Shown: positions 9,002-17,796, counted from the stretch's first letter. The stretch is 64,000 nt of DNA from JABDIY01 sp963751955 (GCA_963751955.1 CAVVWM010000003.1:62001-126000), one strand, 5' to 3'. Translations and numbers: made by a program. Notes: generated from the letters alone by a model not told the origin.

Positions 9002-9714
9002 GCACCAGACCCCAAGAACGAATGTCCCGAATGCTGCTCGATAAGCACGGAGCACCGATTCCGGACTACCGAGAATCCCCCGCTTTTGTCGCCGCAGCGC
9101 TCAACGGCCATTTCCTTCAAAGCCTCCGCCACGAGGTCAACGGTGTCCTGCTTGACTTGGGCGCTGGCAACCGCCCATATGAGGTCTGGTACTCCCAGCT
9201 CTGCGCCACCCATGTCAGCTGCGATTTCGAATCGCTGCCTGGACTGTCGACACAGGCTGTCGGTGAAGCGTTACCCTTCGCCGACAGCTCCTTCGGCACA
9301 GTGATTGCCACCGAAGTCCTTGAGCACACGCTCAACATCGAAGCGGTGATGGAGGAGATCCATCGAGTACTTCAGCCCGGCGGATCCGTGTTCATAACCG
9401 TTCCGTTCATGTACCCCGTGCACGAGGCGCCATTTGATCACTGGCGGTTCACCCATCATGGCCTTGTGGTGCTGCTGGAACGGCACGGATTCGACGTACT
9501 CGACATCCAATCCAAAGGAGGTCTGAGCTGTATGGCAGTTCACTATTTGGCCAACGCCCTATCACTCGCTTTCCCTCAACACCCCAAGCTCGTCGGCCGG
9601 GTCATGATGTGGCCCCAGCGACTCACTCTCCGTTTCCTGGGAAAACGCACGGTCGCCGGGATTCGCGGGGTCGTGAGCATGGGCTACATGGCAGCGGGTA
9701 GAAAGCGTGGGTGA
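8998..9714 (+). CDS. class I SAM-dependent methyltransferase
   Basis: 238 aa. The ATG overlaps the previous stop (ATGA). Motif I VLLDLGAGNRPYEVW lies at about 49-62, then EVLEHTLNIEAVMEEIHRVLQPGGSVFITVPFMYPVHEAPFDHWRFTHHG, a signature common in glycan-locus methyltransferases (methyltransferase_11 type with a DxWRFT segment). It acts in the cytosol, probably on a sugar nucleotide or glycan intermediate. The target atom is unknown. Confidence 0.82.
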   Translation: MSTRPQERMSRMLLDKHGAPIPDYRESPAFVAAALNGHFLQSLRHEVNGVLLDLGAGNRPYEVWYSQLCATHVSCDFESLPGLSTQAVGEALPFADSSFGTVIATEVLEHTLNIEAVMEEIHRVLQPGGSVFITVPFMYPVHEAPFDHWRFTHHGLVVLLERHGFDVLDIQSKGGLSCMAVHYLANALSLAFPQHPKLVGRVMMWPQRLTLRFLGKRTVAGIRGVVSMGYMAAGRKRG

Positions 9715-9762
9715 GTTCGATTCGATCTCGGGGGTTGTGATCCGCGATACCTCCGGTCGGCG

Positions 9763-10683
9763 ATGATCGCTCGCATTCTGGACCTTCTTCGCTACCTGCG
9801 GCGAGGACCTTCGAATCCGCGTGCCCAGCGCGGCCTGGTCGCTCTCGGAGTCTTCCTTTTCGGCGCTATCACGTTTGCTGGGGTATCCAATCTCCCGGCC
9901 GGCACCCAAATCGATCTGTCCTACCTGACCCTGCTGGCGATCGTTGGTGGTCCGGCCATCTCGTTGGCAACAGCTACGGAATACCGAGCGGTCGCATCGC
10001 TGAGCGATCTCGACAGTCCCTGGCGTGACTCACTCATCGTGACAACCGCTGCGGCAATTGCGAACCTGCTGCCTATCCCGGGATCCACCCTCGTCCGAGC
10101 AGCCCATCTCCGACGACTCGGTGCGTCGTCAATCGAAATCGCCAGAGCGGTCTCGGCTTCAGGTTTCGCGTTCGTTGGAGTTACCGCAGTAGTGGCCGCG
10201 GCAGCGACCGCCTCGACCGGAATCTGGACTGCGTGCGCCTTTTTCGGATGTATGGGGGTCGGCTCGCTCACTGCGTCCTTCTTTTCGGTACACGCTGACA
10301 CAGGTCGCGCCAACAAGTACTTCAGACTGCTTTTGGCTGAGTGCCTTGTGGTAGCGACTGTTGTGAGCCGTCTCTATGTTGCGCTTGGGGTTATCGGCCA
10401 AGACCAATCGGTCTTCGCAGCGAGCCTTCTCGGCACTGCCAGCGTCGGAGCGGCGGCCATCGCAATTCTCCCTGGGGGGCTCGGGGTGCGCGAAGCGTTG
10501 TCAGGGCTACTCGGCTCGGCAGCCGGTCTCGACCTTTCAACAGGCATCGTTGCGGCAAGCCTGGACCGCCTGACCTACTACGCCGGCGTTGCCGTAGCAG
10601 CCCTTCTGTTACTCGCCACGGGCAGGCTACATGGGATGCTCTCCAGCGTTGGTGCTGTCGACGGCCGCACCGAGCGATTGTGA
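9763..10683 (+). CDS. LPG_synthase_TM (UPF0104, flippase-like) membrane protein
   Basis: 306 aa with about seven or eight hydrophobic helices. The hallmark PGGLGVREALSGLLG lies at about 240-255, and an earlier segment, LLPIPGSTLVRAAHLRRLG, corresponds to the conserved cytoplasmic loop of the family. The same domain forms the membrane half of MprF and the C-terminal half of archaeal AglD, where it accompanies a GT2 domain. Here the matching GT2 is the next gene, suggesting a split AglD-like pair acting on polyprenyl-phosphate sugars. The ATG start is the only one free of an upstream stop. A paralogue lies at 31078-31941. Confidence 0.8.
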   Translation: MIARILDLLRYLRRGPSNPRAQRGLVALGVFLFGAITFAGVSNLPAGTQIDLSYLTLLAIVGGPAISLATATEYRAVASLSDLDSPWRDSLIVTTAAAIANLLPIPGSTLVRAAHLRRLGASSIEIARAVSASGFAFVGVTAVVAAAATASTGIWTACAFFGCMGVGSLTASFFSVHADTGRANKYFRLLLAECLVVATVVSRLYVALGVIGQDQSVFAASLLGTASVGAAAIAILPGGLGVREALSGLLGSAAGLDLSTGIVAASLDRLTYYAGVAVAALLLLATGRLHGMLSSVGAVDGRTERL

Positions 10684-10717
10684 AGTCAGCCTCCCGTTTG
10701 ATGTGGGTCCGGTGAGC

Positions 10718-10723
10718 TAGTTT
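10718..10723 (+). promoter_or_regulatory. -10 box TAGTTT, leaderless
   Basis: TAGTTT is followed by six bases (cgagca) and ATG 10730, implying transcription starts at the ATG even though the previous gene ends only 46 bases upstream. Confidence 0.5.
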
Positions 10724-10729
10724 CGAGCA

Positions 10730-11812
10730 ATGAAGTTGGTCGTCTTCTCGATCTGCAATGACGAAGAAGCAACAATCGGAGAACTGCTCGATCGAATGCC
10801 CCGCTCGATCCCGGGCATCTCGGAGATGCACGTGCTGGTCGTGAGCGACGGCTCAACGGACCGGACAGTGGAGATCGCAAGAGCCAAGGGAGTGCTCACG
10901 GTTGAAGGCATTCATCAGCGCCGCTTGGCCTTCCGCTTCCAGCAAGCTGTCGACATCGTGCTCGGAATGGGGGCAGACGTTGCGGTGAACATCGATGGCG
11001 ACCTGCAGTTCGACCCTGAGGATATTCCCGAACTCCTCCAACCAATTCTCGACGGACGCGCTCAGTTCGTTGCCGCCGACAGGTTCACAGACCCACAGAC
11101 TGGTGAAAGGCACAAACCGGACAACATGCCTCGCCCGAAATATTGGGGGAACCGCCTCGGCGCCCGGGTCGTGAGCGCACTTACCAGCCAGTCGTTCAGC
11201 GACGTGACATGCGGGTTTCGCGCCTACAGCAGGGAAGCACTTCTGACCCTCAACATCAACACGAAATACACCTACACCCAAGAGTCGTTTCAAGTCCTGG
11301 CGAACGCGGGGATCGACATCGCCACCCGCCCGACCAAGGTCACCTACTTCCCCGGCCGAACATCGCGTGTCGTAACCAACTTCTGGTCCTTCCTCGCTAC
11401 GAGCGGCATCAACATCCTGCGTGCTTACCGCGATTTCGCCCCCCTTCGCTTTTTTCTTGCGCTTGCGTTTTTTCCGCTCATCGGGGGCTTTGGCTCCACG
11501 GTCTTCGTTGGCCTTCGATGGCTTCTGACTGGGCGGACCTCGCCGTACACCTCCCTCGGCATCGTCGGGGTTTACATGCTCTCGTTCGGGCTGTTCCTTC
11601 TTGTCATCGGCCTGGTCGCTGACATGCAGGTAAGGCTGACTCGAACCCAGGAAAGGACGCTCAAGTTGTTGCGCCGAGAACACTTTGACCGACGTTCGGG
11701 AGCCGACCAAACGACCATGCCAGATCGGCGCTCGGTCTATGGAGAGCCGTCTCTTCTTGGTGCAGAGGCTCCACAAACACTCCAGACTCAGAGCGGAGAA
11801 GTAGCCGAATGA
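10730..11812 (+). CDS. GT2 glycosyltransferase, polyprenyl-phosphate (DPM1-like) type with C-terminal membrane helices
   Basis: 360 aa. GT-A domain: VVFSICNDEEATIGELL at the N-terminus, SDGSTDRT at 39-46 and NIDGDLQFDPED near 87-98 (the D-x-D metal/nucleotide site). Then comes VTCGFRAYSREA, typical of dolichol-phosphate-mannose synthase-like enzymes. Two hydrophobic helices follow at about 237-262 and 278-302, then a basic cytoplasmic tail. It likely makes a polyprenyl-phosphate sugar used by membrane GT-C enzymes. Paralogous to the gene at 28106-29143. Its stop overlaps the ATG of the broken methyltransferase. Confidence 0.87.
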   Translation: MKLVVFSICNDEEATIGELLDRMPRSIPGISEMHVLVVSDGSTDRTVEIARAKGVLTVEGIHQRRLAFRFQQAVDIVLGMGADVAVNIDGDLQFDPEDIPELLQPILDGRAQFVAADRFTDPQTGERHKPDNMPRPKYWGNRLGARVVSALTSQSFSDVTCGFRAYSREALLTLNINTKYTYTQESFQVLANAGIDIATRPTKVTYFPGRTSRVVTNFWSFLATSGINILRAYRDFAPLRFFLALAFFPLIGGFGSTVFVGLRWLLTGRTSPYTSLGIVGVYMLSFGLFLLVIGLVADMQVRLTRTQERTLKLLRREHFDRRSGADQTTMPDRRSVYGEPSLLGAEAPQTLQTQSGEVAE

Positions 11813-12395
11813 CAGCGACTTATGACGACGAGTACTACCGAAGCCATTGAGGAGAGATCCCCTACAGCCGAGATGAACCTCACCGGGGTGACTTCTTTGG
11901 AAAAGTGGCGGACCGTATCGTCACCGACATCAAGCCCCGAACAGTGTTCGACGCAAGCTGTGCTCACGGATTCCTCGTGGAGGCGCTGCGACTCCGACAT
12001 GTCGACGCCTTGGGTTTCGACGTCTCCGAGTTTGCTATCTCACAGGTACCCGAGGACTATCAGCAGAATGTTCACGTCGGTTTGCTCTCGAGCCGATCGA
12101 GGGCCATTACGACCTCATCTCCCGCGTAGAAGTTCTGGAGCACCTGCCGGCGGAGAACGCATCTGGGAGCTGAAGGAAGAAACGGCTGGCGCTCCGGAAT
12201 CGCAGGTCCTCTACACCCGACTGCTTGTCCGAATCGACCACCGAAGAGCTGAATAGAACCATCTGGCATCTGCGCCAGGAGCTTCTGTCGCTCACCGATT
12301 TGGCGAGCGGAGCAGAACGGGCGGCGGGAACAGCTCGGGCCGAAGCTACGGATTGGTTGCTCCAATTGGAGGCCGCCAACCACCAACTCGAAGCG
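11809..12395 (+). pseudogene. broken SAM methyltransferase with coiled-coil tail remnant
   Basis: The frame starts at ATG 11809 (overlapping the GT2 stop) and reads MTATYDDEYYRSH, then an in-frame TGA at about 11848. It continues in the same frame with GEIPYSRDEPHRGDFFGKVADRI and a clear SAM motif (TVFDASCAHGFLVEAL.......GFDVSEFAI). Around 12087 the frame shifts, and LEPIEGHYDLISRVEVLEHLPAENA follows. After a lesion come about 50 residues of coiled coil (ELNRTIWHLRQELLSL...), ending where glycosyltransferase remnant sequence begins on the other strand near 12390. The gene therefore carries a nonsense codon, a frameshift and a 3' deletion. It belonged to the 7053 operon. Confidence 0.75.
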
Positions 12396-12459
12396 GAATC
12401 CCTGTCAGCGACCCAGGCCAGCGAACCAACTGGGTTGTGTCGAAGACGATTCTTGCCAC
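12388..12459 (-). pseudogene. remnant of a second GT4 gene (start only)
   Basis: Read on the minus strand from GTG 12459, the sequence gives VARIVFDTTQLVRWPG followed by SLTGIP. This matches the first 20-odd residues of the glycosyltransferase at 2291-3550 (VARTVFDTTQLVHWPG, ALTGIP). The TAGCGT -10 box is retained at 12467-12472 with the same seven-base spacing. The rest of the gene is gone: the homology stops near 12388, where the coiled-coil tail of the opposing methyltransferase remnant begins. This is the left edge of a degraded copy of the 3.5-5.1 kb block. Confidence 0.75.
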
Positions 12460-12466
12460 TCCGAGC

Positions 12467-12472
12467 ACGCTA
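12467..12472 (-). promoter_or_regulatory. relic -10 box TAGCGT
   Basis: Preserved counterpart of the box at 3558-3563, upstream of the truncated glycosyltransferase remnant. Confidence 0.4.
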
Positions 12473-12543
12473 CCAGTCGGTCGACCCGATGCTGAGGAAG
12501 CACCAAACGGAGCCAGGAAGGTCTACGCCTGGCGGAATGAGAC

Positions 12544-13080
12544 CTAGTCTCGATCCTTGGGTGGCAGGCTCCAAGTGGATGCGCTCGGGTGGTTCAGCCA
12601 TGCCTGGAGTTCGGCATCGAGACGACGCAGCATCTGCTCGGGTCCCTCAATCCTGCATTCGGATTCACTCACTGCTGTGAACGGATCGAGCGAACCAGGA
12701 CACGGTCTCGATCGAGTGGAAGTCCGGCCAAAGGGCGGACCGGAAGCGGTTTGGGGGCCGAACATGTCAGCATTTTCGGCCGGCTCTGGCCCGAGCTGAA
12801 TAGGTAACCCGCATGTCGTGACTAGAAAGAATCCCCCGGCTAGCGGCTGGAGCACACTACCGATCAACAGCGCCGTGATGATGGCCAGCGCGACCGACCG
12901 CACCTGCACGAATCCCAGGTGACCGATATAGACCACAGCAGCAACGGCCATGACCCGCAGGCGTACGATGCCGGCGGTTTCGAGAAACGGCGTCGCCGCT
13001 CCCCCCCGGGGGCATGGGTGCTCGTTTCGGTCGCGCTGGCGAGACCATAGCGACAGGTTCGCACGCCGTTGCGCACCCAT
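12544..13080 (-). pseudogene. chimeric remnant: AI-2E transporter N-terminus joined to small hypothetical protein
   Basis: A continuous 178-codon frame. The upstream part (about 12838-13060) encodes TPFLETAGIVRLR and then FVQVRSVALAIITALLIG followed by SVLQP, nearly the same as residues 20-70 of the transporter at 3977-5152. It then jumps through unrelated residues into MFGPQ......RRLDAELQAWLNHPSASTWS, the counterpart of the small protein at 3607-3873. The central and C-terminal transporter regions are deleted. The gene order is the same as in the intact block. The chimera might still be translated, but I treat it as decayed. Confidence 0.75.
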
Positions 13081-13142
13081 GGTGGACGGTCCGAGGCGCC
13101 TTCAACGTTGGTGGACCTGCGGATCACCGCTGATCTCGACCG

Positions 13143-15344
13143 CTATTCTCGGTCGACTACACCCTCGATTCGATCATCTTCGAACACCAAGACGAGGCCC
13201 ACCTTCGGGTCCGGTTCGATAAGCAACGACGTGTCGGCGATTGCCGAAAAAATGTGCGCACCTTCGGACAAACCGCCGAGTTCGGTTATAGAGGCGACAG
13301 CTGTCCCGTTTACCGTGATGAGGATCTCCAGTCCCTCCGGAGACGGGCGCGACAGAACGACCGACCCGGTGATCTGAGCAGGAACCTGTGACCCTTCGGT
13401 GGCGCCCGGAGCGATCATCGAGAACAGGTCGGACTCGTTGATCGACCAACCTCCAACGAGATCCGACGTCACGCCTGCAACCGGAACCGTCCCGACCAGA
13501 CCGCCCCATCGTCCAACTCGAGCGTAGGCACCAACGCCAAGAGCCGGATCGACCCATTCGCTGTATCGACTTACCCGAGCCATCAGGTCGTCTTCGCGAA
13601 ATGCCACGCTGGAACTCGTGCCCCAAGGATTGGACAGGGCCGTGATAGTCCGCTCGGTACCCCGTGCCGGGCATTGCTGCAGCGGGATCCCATCCCAGGC
13701 CCAGCCCGGTTCGATTCCGACGACTCTTGCAATCGTCGGCAGGATGTCGAGACTCGAAGCAGCGCATCTGTCTATCATCCCGGTGGTCTGGCCCGGGAAC
13801 TTCACGAACAGTGGCACTCGAAAGATGTCCTCGGTCGACTCGAACCCCTCGAAGTCGTGGGCGCGATGGCTGACACCGGGCTCGAAGCTGATTCCGTGAT
13901 CCCCCAGGAGCACGACAACGGCGTCGTCCCAGATGCCGGCGGCCTTGAGATCCTCAATCGACCGAGAAAGCTGGACGTCTGTGTAGCTGAGCTGCATCAG
14001 ATACCGCTGATACAGCTCTCGTGCCCAGTCGTCGTTCTCTGGGTACACGATGTCGCCTTCTTGGGGCTGTCGGGTGGGTCGATATGTCCTGCCATCCGGC
14101 GTAGCGCTCCAAGGCCGATGAGGGAGTAGTCCGTGAAACACCGTCAGCGTTGGATTGGTCAGCGTGCCCGAATTCTGCACGAGCGACTGCAGCACCGCTC
14201 CCTGACTCAAAGGGCCGCCCTTGACCACGGCTTCAAAACGATCTAGATCCGTGGGACCGTCATTCTCAGACTCCGGATCCGAGACCTCAGGCTCCGGATC
14301 CGAGACCTCAGCATCTCCAAAGTTGCCCCAGGACTCGTCGATCTGGGGCAGACGTTCCCTGCTGCTATCCGGCAGCAGGCGGTGGCCGTAGACAACAATG
14401 GCATCTCGTACCAGCGGCCTGAACCCGCGCGGGGTTGAAATGACGGCCTCCCCGCAGAGGGAGTCCGGGCAAACCGATGTTGTGGACTCGTAGACGTTCA
14501 TGTCATACGCATTCCCGAGCAGGGTGAACAGAGACCTTGGATGGGAGGAGGCAAAGGGTGCCCGGTCGTGTTCGGGTAGAACGCCGGTCAGAATCGCCGG
14601 TACCGCATGAGGTGTGTAGTTCGACGCTGCTGACGCGTTGGGATACCAGGTGGACGTTGATGCAATTTCTGCGAAACCGGGAAAACGCTCTTCGTCGATG
14701 GAGCCGGTTTCGTCCGTGATCGAGTAGAGGCCGATCTCGTCGAGAATCAGCACAACGACGGGATGAGGCGACCGTGGCGATGCATTCGACACCAGCGGGT
14801 CCGGGGAACGAATCGCCTCCCCGGACCGAGAGAGAACGAAGAGGATTGGGAGGGCAACGGCGAACCCTGCCATGTATTGAAGCGCTCGGCGGAGTCCGAT
14901 GATCCGTTCTACGGCGACTACCCCCGCACCACCGGCAGCAAGGGCGACGGGATACACGATGGCATCGGTGCCGATGCCGAAAGATCGAAAGATCAGCAGA
15001 CACAGCAGGACCACAAACCCAAAGACAGCCGAGTAGTGCAAAATCTGACCCAGCCGCTCATTCGCTCGACGGGCGCCGATGACGACACACCATGTGATCA
15101 GTGCAGGAAGGCAGACCACCATCGCGATGAAGGCAAACGCCCGCCAGTTAGCATTCTTGGTCGCTGCCAGGAGCTCAGGGTTGTTGCCGAAGAGGTCGAC
15201 CAGCGGTTGCCCAACGGCAACACTCGCTAGGCCGAGATACAAAGCCAGCCGGCGCCACGGCGTGAGCTGCGGTGCAGCCGCCAGCTCTTCATCGAGCTTG
15301 TGGTCGGGATCGATCGGTGAGCTTGGCTCGACAGATTCAGACAC
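13143..15344 (-). CDS. membrane-anchored sulfatase/alkaline-phosphatase-superfamily protein
   Basis: 733 aa. About five membrane helices lie in residues 28-190, followed by a large extracytoplasmic domain. Active-site features of the superfamily: VVVLILDEIG (first metal aspartate), SNYTPHAVPAILTG (candidate nucleophile Thr in a loop like those of LtaS and phosphoethanolamine-transferase relatives) and LLGDHGISFEPG (metal-binding D-H). Such proteins transfer phospho-groups to, or remove sulfate or phosphate from, surface glycans. The ORF overlaps the upstream methyltransferase by eight bases, so the two are probably one unit. A repeated acidic segment (near-identical SDPE-containing units at about 14255-14315) occurs in a loop. 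Confidence 0.85.
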   Translation of the reverse strand: MSESVEPSSPIDPDHKLDEELAAAPQLTPWRRLALYLGLASVAVGQPLVDLFGNNPELLAATKNANWRAFAFIAMVVCLPALITWCVVIGARRANERLGQILHYSAVFGFVVLLCLLIFRSFGIGTDAIVYPVALAAGGAGVVAVERIIGLRRALQYMAGFAVALPILFVLSRSGEAIRSPDPLVSNASPRSPHPVVVLILDEIGLYSITDETGSIDEERFPGFAEIASTSTWYPNASAASNYTPHAVPAILTGVLPEHDRAPFASSHPRSLFTLLGNAYDMNVYESTTSVCPDSLCGEAVISTPRGFRPLVRDAIVVYGHRLLPDSSRERLPQIDESWGNFGDAEVSDPEPEVSDPESENDGPTDLDRFEAVVKGGPLSQGAVLQSLVQNSGTLTNPTLTVFHGLLPHRPWSATPDGRTYRPTRQPQEGDIVYPENDDWARELYQRYLMQLSYTDVQLSRSIEDLKAAGIWDDAVVVLLGDHGISFEPGVSHRAHDFEGFESTEDIFRVPLFVKFPGQTTGMIDRCAASSLDILPTIARVVGIEPGWAWDGIPLQQCPARGTERTITALSNPWGTSSSVAFREDDLMARVSRYSEWVDPALGVGAYARVGRWGGLVGTVPVAGVTSDLVGGWSINESDLFSMIAPGATEGSQVPAQITGSVVLSRPSPEGLEILITVNGTAVASITELGGLSEGAHIFSAIADTSLLIEPDPKVGLVLVFEDDRIEGVVDRE

Positions 15345-16752
15345 GTCGGGCGAAGTAGATAGTACGCGTGCCGCCCTCGAGAACCTGCTGGTTCTCTATC
15401 TTGAATCGTCTCCGCAGGGCAGTCTCGAAGTTGTGGGTGGTGTAGTCGTCATGGATACCAGGTCGTTTATTGCGCAACAGTTTCGTCACCATCGGGTCGC
15501 CTTCTCCGGGGAACTCGATCACGAGGTTTGGCGTGACGTCGGCCAGGAATTCGACCTGATGTTCTATTGGGATGTTGAAGGTCAGTGCGAGGTGATGAAT
15601 CACGGCCAGATAAATGACAGCATCAGGACTTGAACGTTCAAACAAGCCTGGACGCTCCGTGCCCCGCCATCCGGTTCCGCCGCCTGCGGTTGACAGGTCG
15701 ACGACCAGTGGCGTGATACGACCCGCAGCTTCGGACGAGTCTCGCTTGAGTTGCTGATAGAGGCGATCAACGACGAGTTCATCGGCGTCCATGGCGAGCA
15801 CACGACTGGAATACTTCGACGCGATGCGACTGAACATCCCATCGTTGCACCCAACATCCCAGCAGTGGTCGATCGGTCCGCACGACTCGAGCGATGACGC
15901 AACGAAGTCTCCTTTGGCCCGGAGGCCGTCGTCGTCGTAGTGGGCGCGGTCGGTGTAGTCAGACCACAGGGACTCGTCGATACCGATATCAAGACCCGCA
16001 ACCAGTTTTCTCATCTTCTCAACTGTTGCCAGGACCACGTCGGTGTTCATACCCGACTCGGCTACCTCGTCTACCACACCCGCTTCGGCGTCCGACATTT
16101 TCCTCTGAGCGAGCGAGTGAAGAAGAACGTGTGTGAGACGGCCTCGCTGAAGCTTCGGGCGAAGAGGCCCCAACAGACCGCGTGCGTGTTCGACAGGAAT
16201 CCCGTTAACCGAACCGCGAAGGATGGGCTGGAACGGCACCCCTGCGTAGCTTCGGAGCATGAGGGGGTAGAGAAAGAGCTCGCAGAACTGTTGATATCCG
16301 AACCAAGGGTCGGTATCGACTCGCTTCTGAAAAGAGCCGCCGTCGATGAACAAAGGTGTAGATCCGACGAATTGGACGTTGTACGGAGTTGCATCCTTCA
16401 GGCCCACACCGGCCTTTGCGGCGTCGCGAACCAGTTCGAGCTGCAGTATCGCAGCGTCTCGGAGCATGCCAAATGACCATTCGAACGGGTACGTGATGAG
16501 GTCGAGCCGCGGATGCTCCACCATGCTGGCCACGCCGTCTGGCGCATCGTCTGGCTCGAGCAAGGTCGATTCGATCATTCGTCCGGCGCGGGCCTGTGCC
16601 GTCATGAACTCCCAGCTGTGGGCACGGTCTCGTTCGCCGAGATCGTTGAAGACCCGCACAACACGTTGGCCCTGCATGCGCACCTGGCTGAGTGGATCAC
16701 GGAACGATCCGGCGACGTCAGAAAGATCGGAAGCGGCTTCCTCTGCTTGCAC
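15337..16752 (-). CDS. SAM methyltransferase with kinase-like N-terminal region (NoeA-like)
   Basis: 471 aa from a GTG preceded by a GGGGGAGAAG ribosome-binding site. The C-terminal half is a class I methyltransferase: CWDVGCNDGMFSRIASKY (motif I, about 297-314), VLAMDADELVVDRLY, then PDAVIYLAVIHHLAL. The N-terminal half contains LKDATPYNVQF and PLFIDGGSF, which resemble the catalytic D-x-x-x-x-N and metal-binding D-x-G loops of kinase-fold proteins. Similar two-part proteins are annotated as nodulation protein NoeA-like methyltransferases. Substrate unknown. It sits in a leftward group with the sulfatase-fold protein. Confidence 0.75.
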   Translation of the reverse strand: MQAEEAASDLSDVAGSFRDPLSQVRMQGQRVVRVFNDLGERDRAHSWEFMTAQARAGRMIESTLLEPDDAPDGVASMVEHPRLDLITYPFEWSFGMLRDAAILQLELVRDAAKAGVGLKDATPYNVQFVGSTPLFIDGGSFQKRVDTDPWFGYQQFCELFLYPLMLRSYAGVPFQPILRGSVNGIPVEHARGLLGPLRPKLQRGRLTHVLLHSLAQRKMSDAEAGVVDEVAESGMNTDVVLATVEKMRKLVAGLDIGIDESLWSDYTDRAHYDDDGLRAKGDFVASSLESCGPIDHCWDVGCNDGMFSRIASKYSSRVLAMDADELVVDRLYQQLKRDSSEAAGRITPLVVDLSTAGGGTGWRGTERPGLFERSSPDAVIYLAVIHHLALTFNIPIEHQVEFLADVTPNLVIEFPGEGDPMVTKLLRNKRPGIHDDYTTHNFETALRRRFKIENQQVLEGGTRTIYFARRV

Positions 16753-16772
16753 CTTCTCCCCCGCTCAGCGAT

Positions 16773-16955
16773 CTAAGAAGCTGAACGTGCCGGGTCGAGG
16801 GACTCACTTCCGTCGGCGGGTGCTGCCCCGTCCTTACGGAACTTGCCCTTGAGGCGACGAAAACCCGTCCTGCCCACAACTGAAAGGCCCGCCGCACCGC
16901 CGGCCACGGCTGACGCGATCATACTGCCTGTTGCTGCATCCAGATAAGAAAACAT
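16773..16955 (-). CDS. small membrane protein with YLDAATGS N-terminus
   Basis: 60 aa. It begins MFSYLDAATGSMIASAVAGG, followed by one hydrophobic segment and a basic tail. Tiny proteins with a YLDPGTGS-like start and one or two helices are frequent next to sulfatase-fold and glycan genes in many bacteria; their function is unknown. A TACGAT -10 box lies five bases before the ATG. It ends just before the ribosome-binding site of the methyltransferase gene and probably leads that leftward transcript. Confidence 0.65.
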   Translation of the reverse strand: MFSYLDAATGSMIASAVAGGAAGLSVVGRTGFRRLKGKFRKDGAAPADGSESLDPARSAS

Positions 16956-16960
16956 GCCCC

Positions 16961-16966
16961 ATCGTA
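16961..16966 (-). promoter_or_regulatory. -10 box TACGAT, leaderless
   Basis: TACGAT, then five bases, then ATG 16955 on the minus strand. Confidence 0.45.
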
Positions 16967-17100
16967 GGCCGCGGAACGTAAAACATCAGGGATGTGACTG
17001 TTTCAGGAGAGCGTCCAAACACCGAGACGGCGCTCGGTTTCGCGGTCGATGCGGTCCGAAAGCAACAAGCAGTCACCGAGAAGAATCGACTGCGAACCCA

Positions 17101-17765
17101 TCACAGCTGGTACCCGTATCGATGCGAGACCTCCACCAGCTCGTCTCCGTTCGGCAATGCGAGGAGGTCCTCGACTGAGATCTGCTGATCCAGTCCTGTG
17201 TCGCCGCGACTGTTGGTTGTGGTGGAGACGGTCTCGAAGGCCGTCTGCAAGCTCGGGGCCACGAGCCCGCATCGATCGACAAGTCTCTGCAACTCCCCGA
17301 CGGAGACGTCCTCGAGCCGGTGACGGATACCTTCGCGTTCGGTCGTGGCCAACTCGGCAAGGGCATTCCAGCGCAACCAGTAGTTGACTGCTCTCTGCAC
17401 AACCGACCCGCGACAGATTTCCGGGTCGTGCTCGTTGACGAAGTCAAGGTAGGCAGACGGCTCTTCGAAGAACCGTATGCGCACGAACGATCTGACAACT
17501 GCCACCGGATGACGTACCTGGTGGACGATAGTTGTGGCTGCGGGCAGCATGTGGACGAATGGCGATGCGAGCCACGAAGCTTCGCCGACGAGGTGCGGCG
17601 GCCAGTCGGGCAGATTCCCCGACCGGAGGCTCGACGGGTTGTAGACGGTTCGTGACCCGTTGGTAAGCCGCTGCGATCCAGCACCGTGGATATCCATCCG
17701 GTGCCCGAACGCCCACATCCGACGACAACGAACCTCGGATGCCGAGCTGCTGTGGTCGTCACCAT
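17101..17765 (-). CDS. sulfotransferase (PAPS-dependent), frameshifted
   Basis: The gene starts at ATG 17765 with RFVVVGCGRSGTGWISTVLDRSGLPTGHE. The GCGRSGTGW loop is the 5'-phosphosulfate-binding loop of sulfotransferases. Directly after GHE (17649-17657) the frame breaks. The neighbouring frame continues with VYNPSSLRSGNLPDW, HQVRHPVAVVRSFVR (the 3'-phosphate-binding R-x-P region) and a normal C-terminus ending at 17101. Loss of one base at about 17647-17648 explains the split; restoring it gives GHE-x-VYNP. The product would transfer sulfate from PAPS to a glycan or glycolipid. It diverges from the GT-methyltransferase gene at 17797. A sequencing indel is a serious alternative to a real null allele. 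Confidence 0.78.
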
Positions 17766-17784
17766 ACGAAGTTACCAGAAGGCA

Positions 17785-17790
17785 TAGGAT
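17785..17790 (+). promoter_or_regulatory. -10 box TAGGAT, leaderless
   Basis: TAGGAT, then cgaacg, then GTG 17797. One of the cleanest examples of the six-base spacing in the window. Confidence 0.55.
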
Positions 17791-17796
17791 CGAACG

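Noticed and set aside
12225..12680. 151-codon plus-strand ORF as an intact protein
   Set aside because: Its first third is the coiled-coil relic of the broken methyltransferase, and the rest is antisense to the glycosyltransferase and small-ORF remnants.
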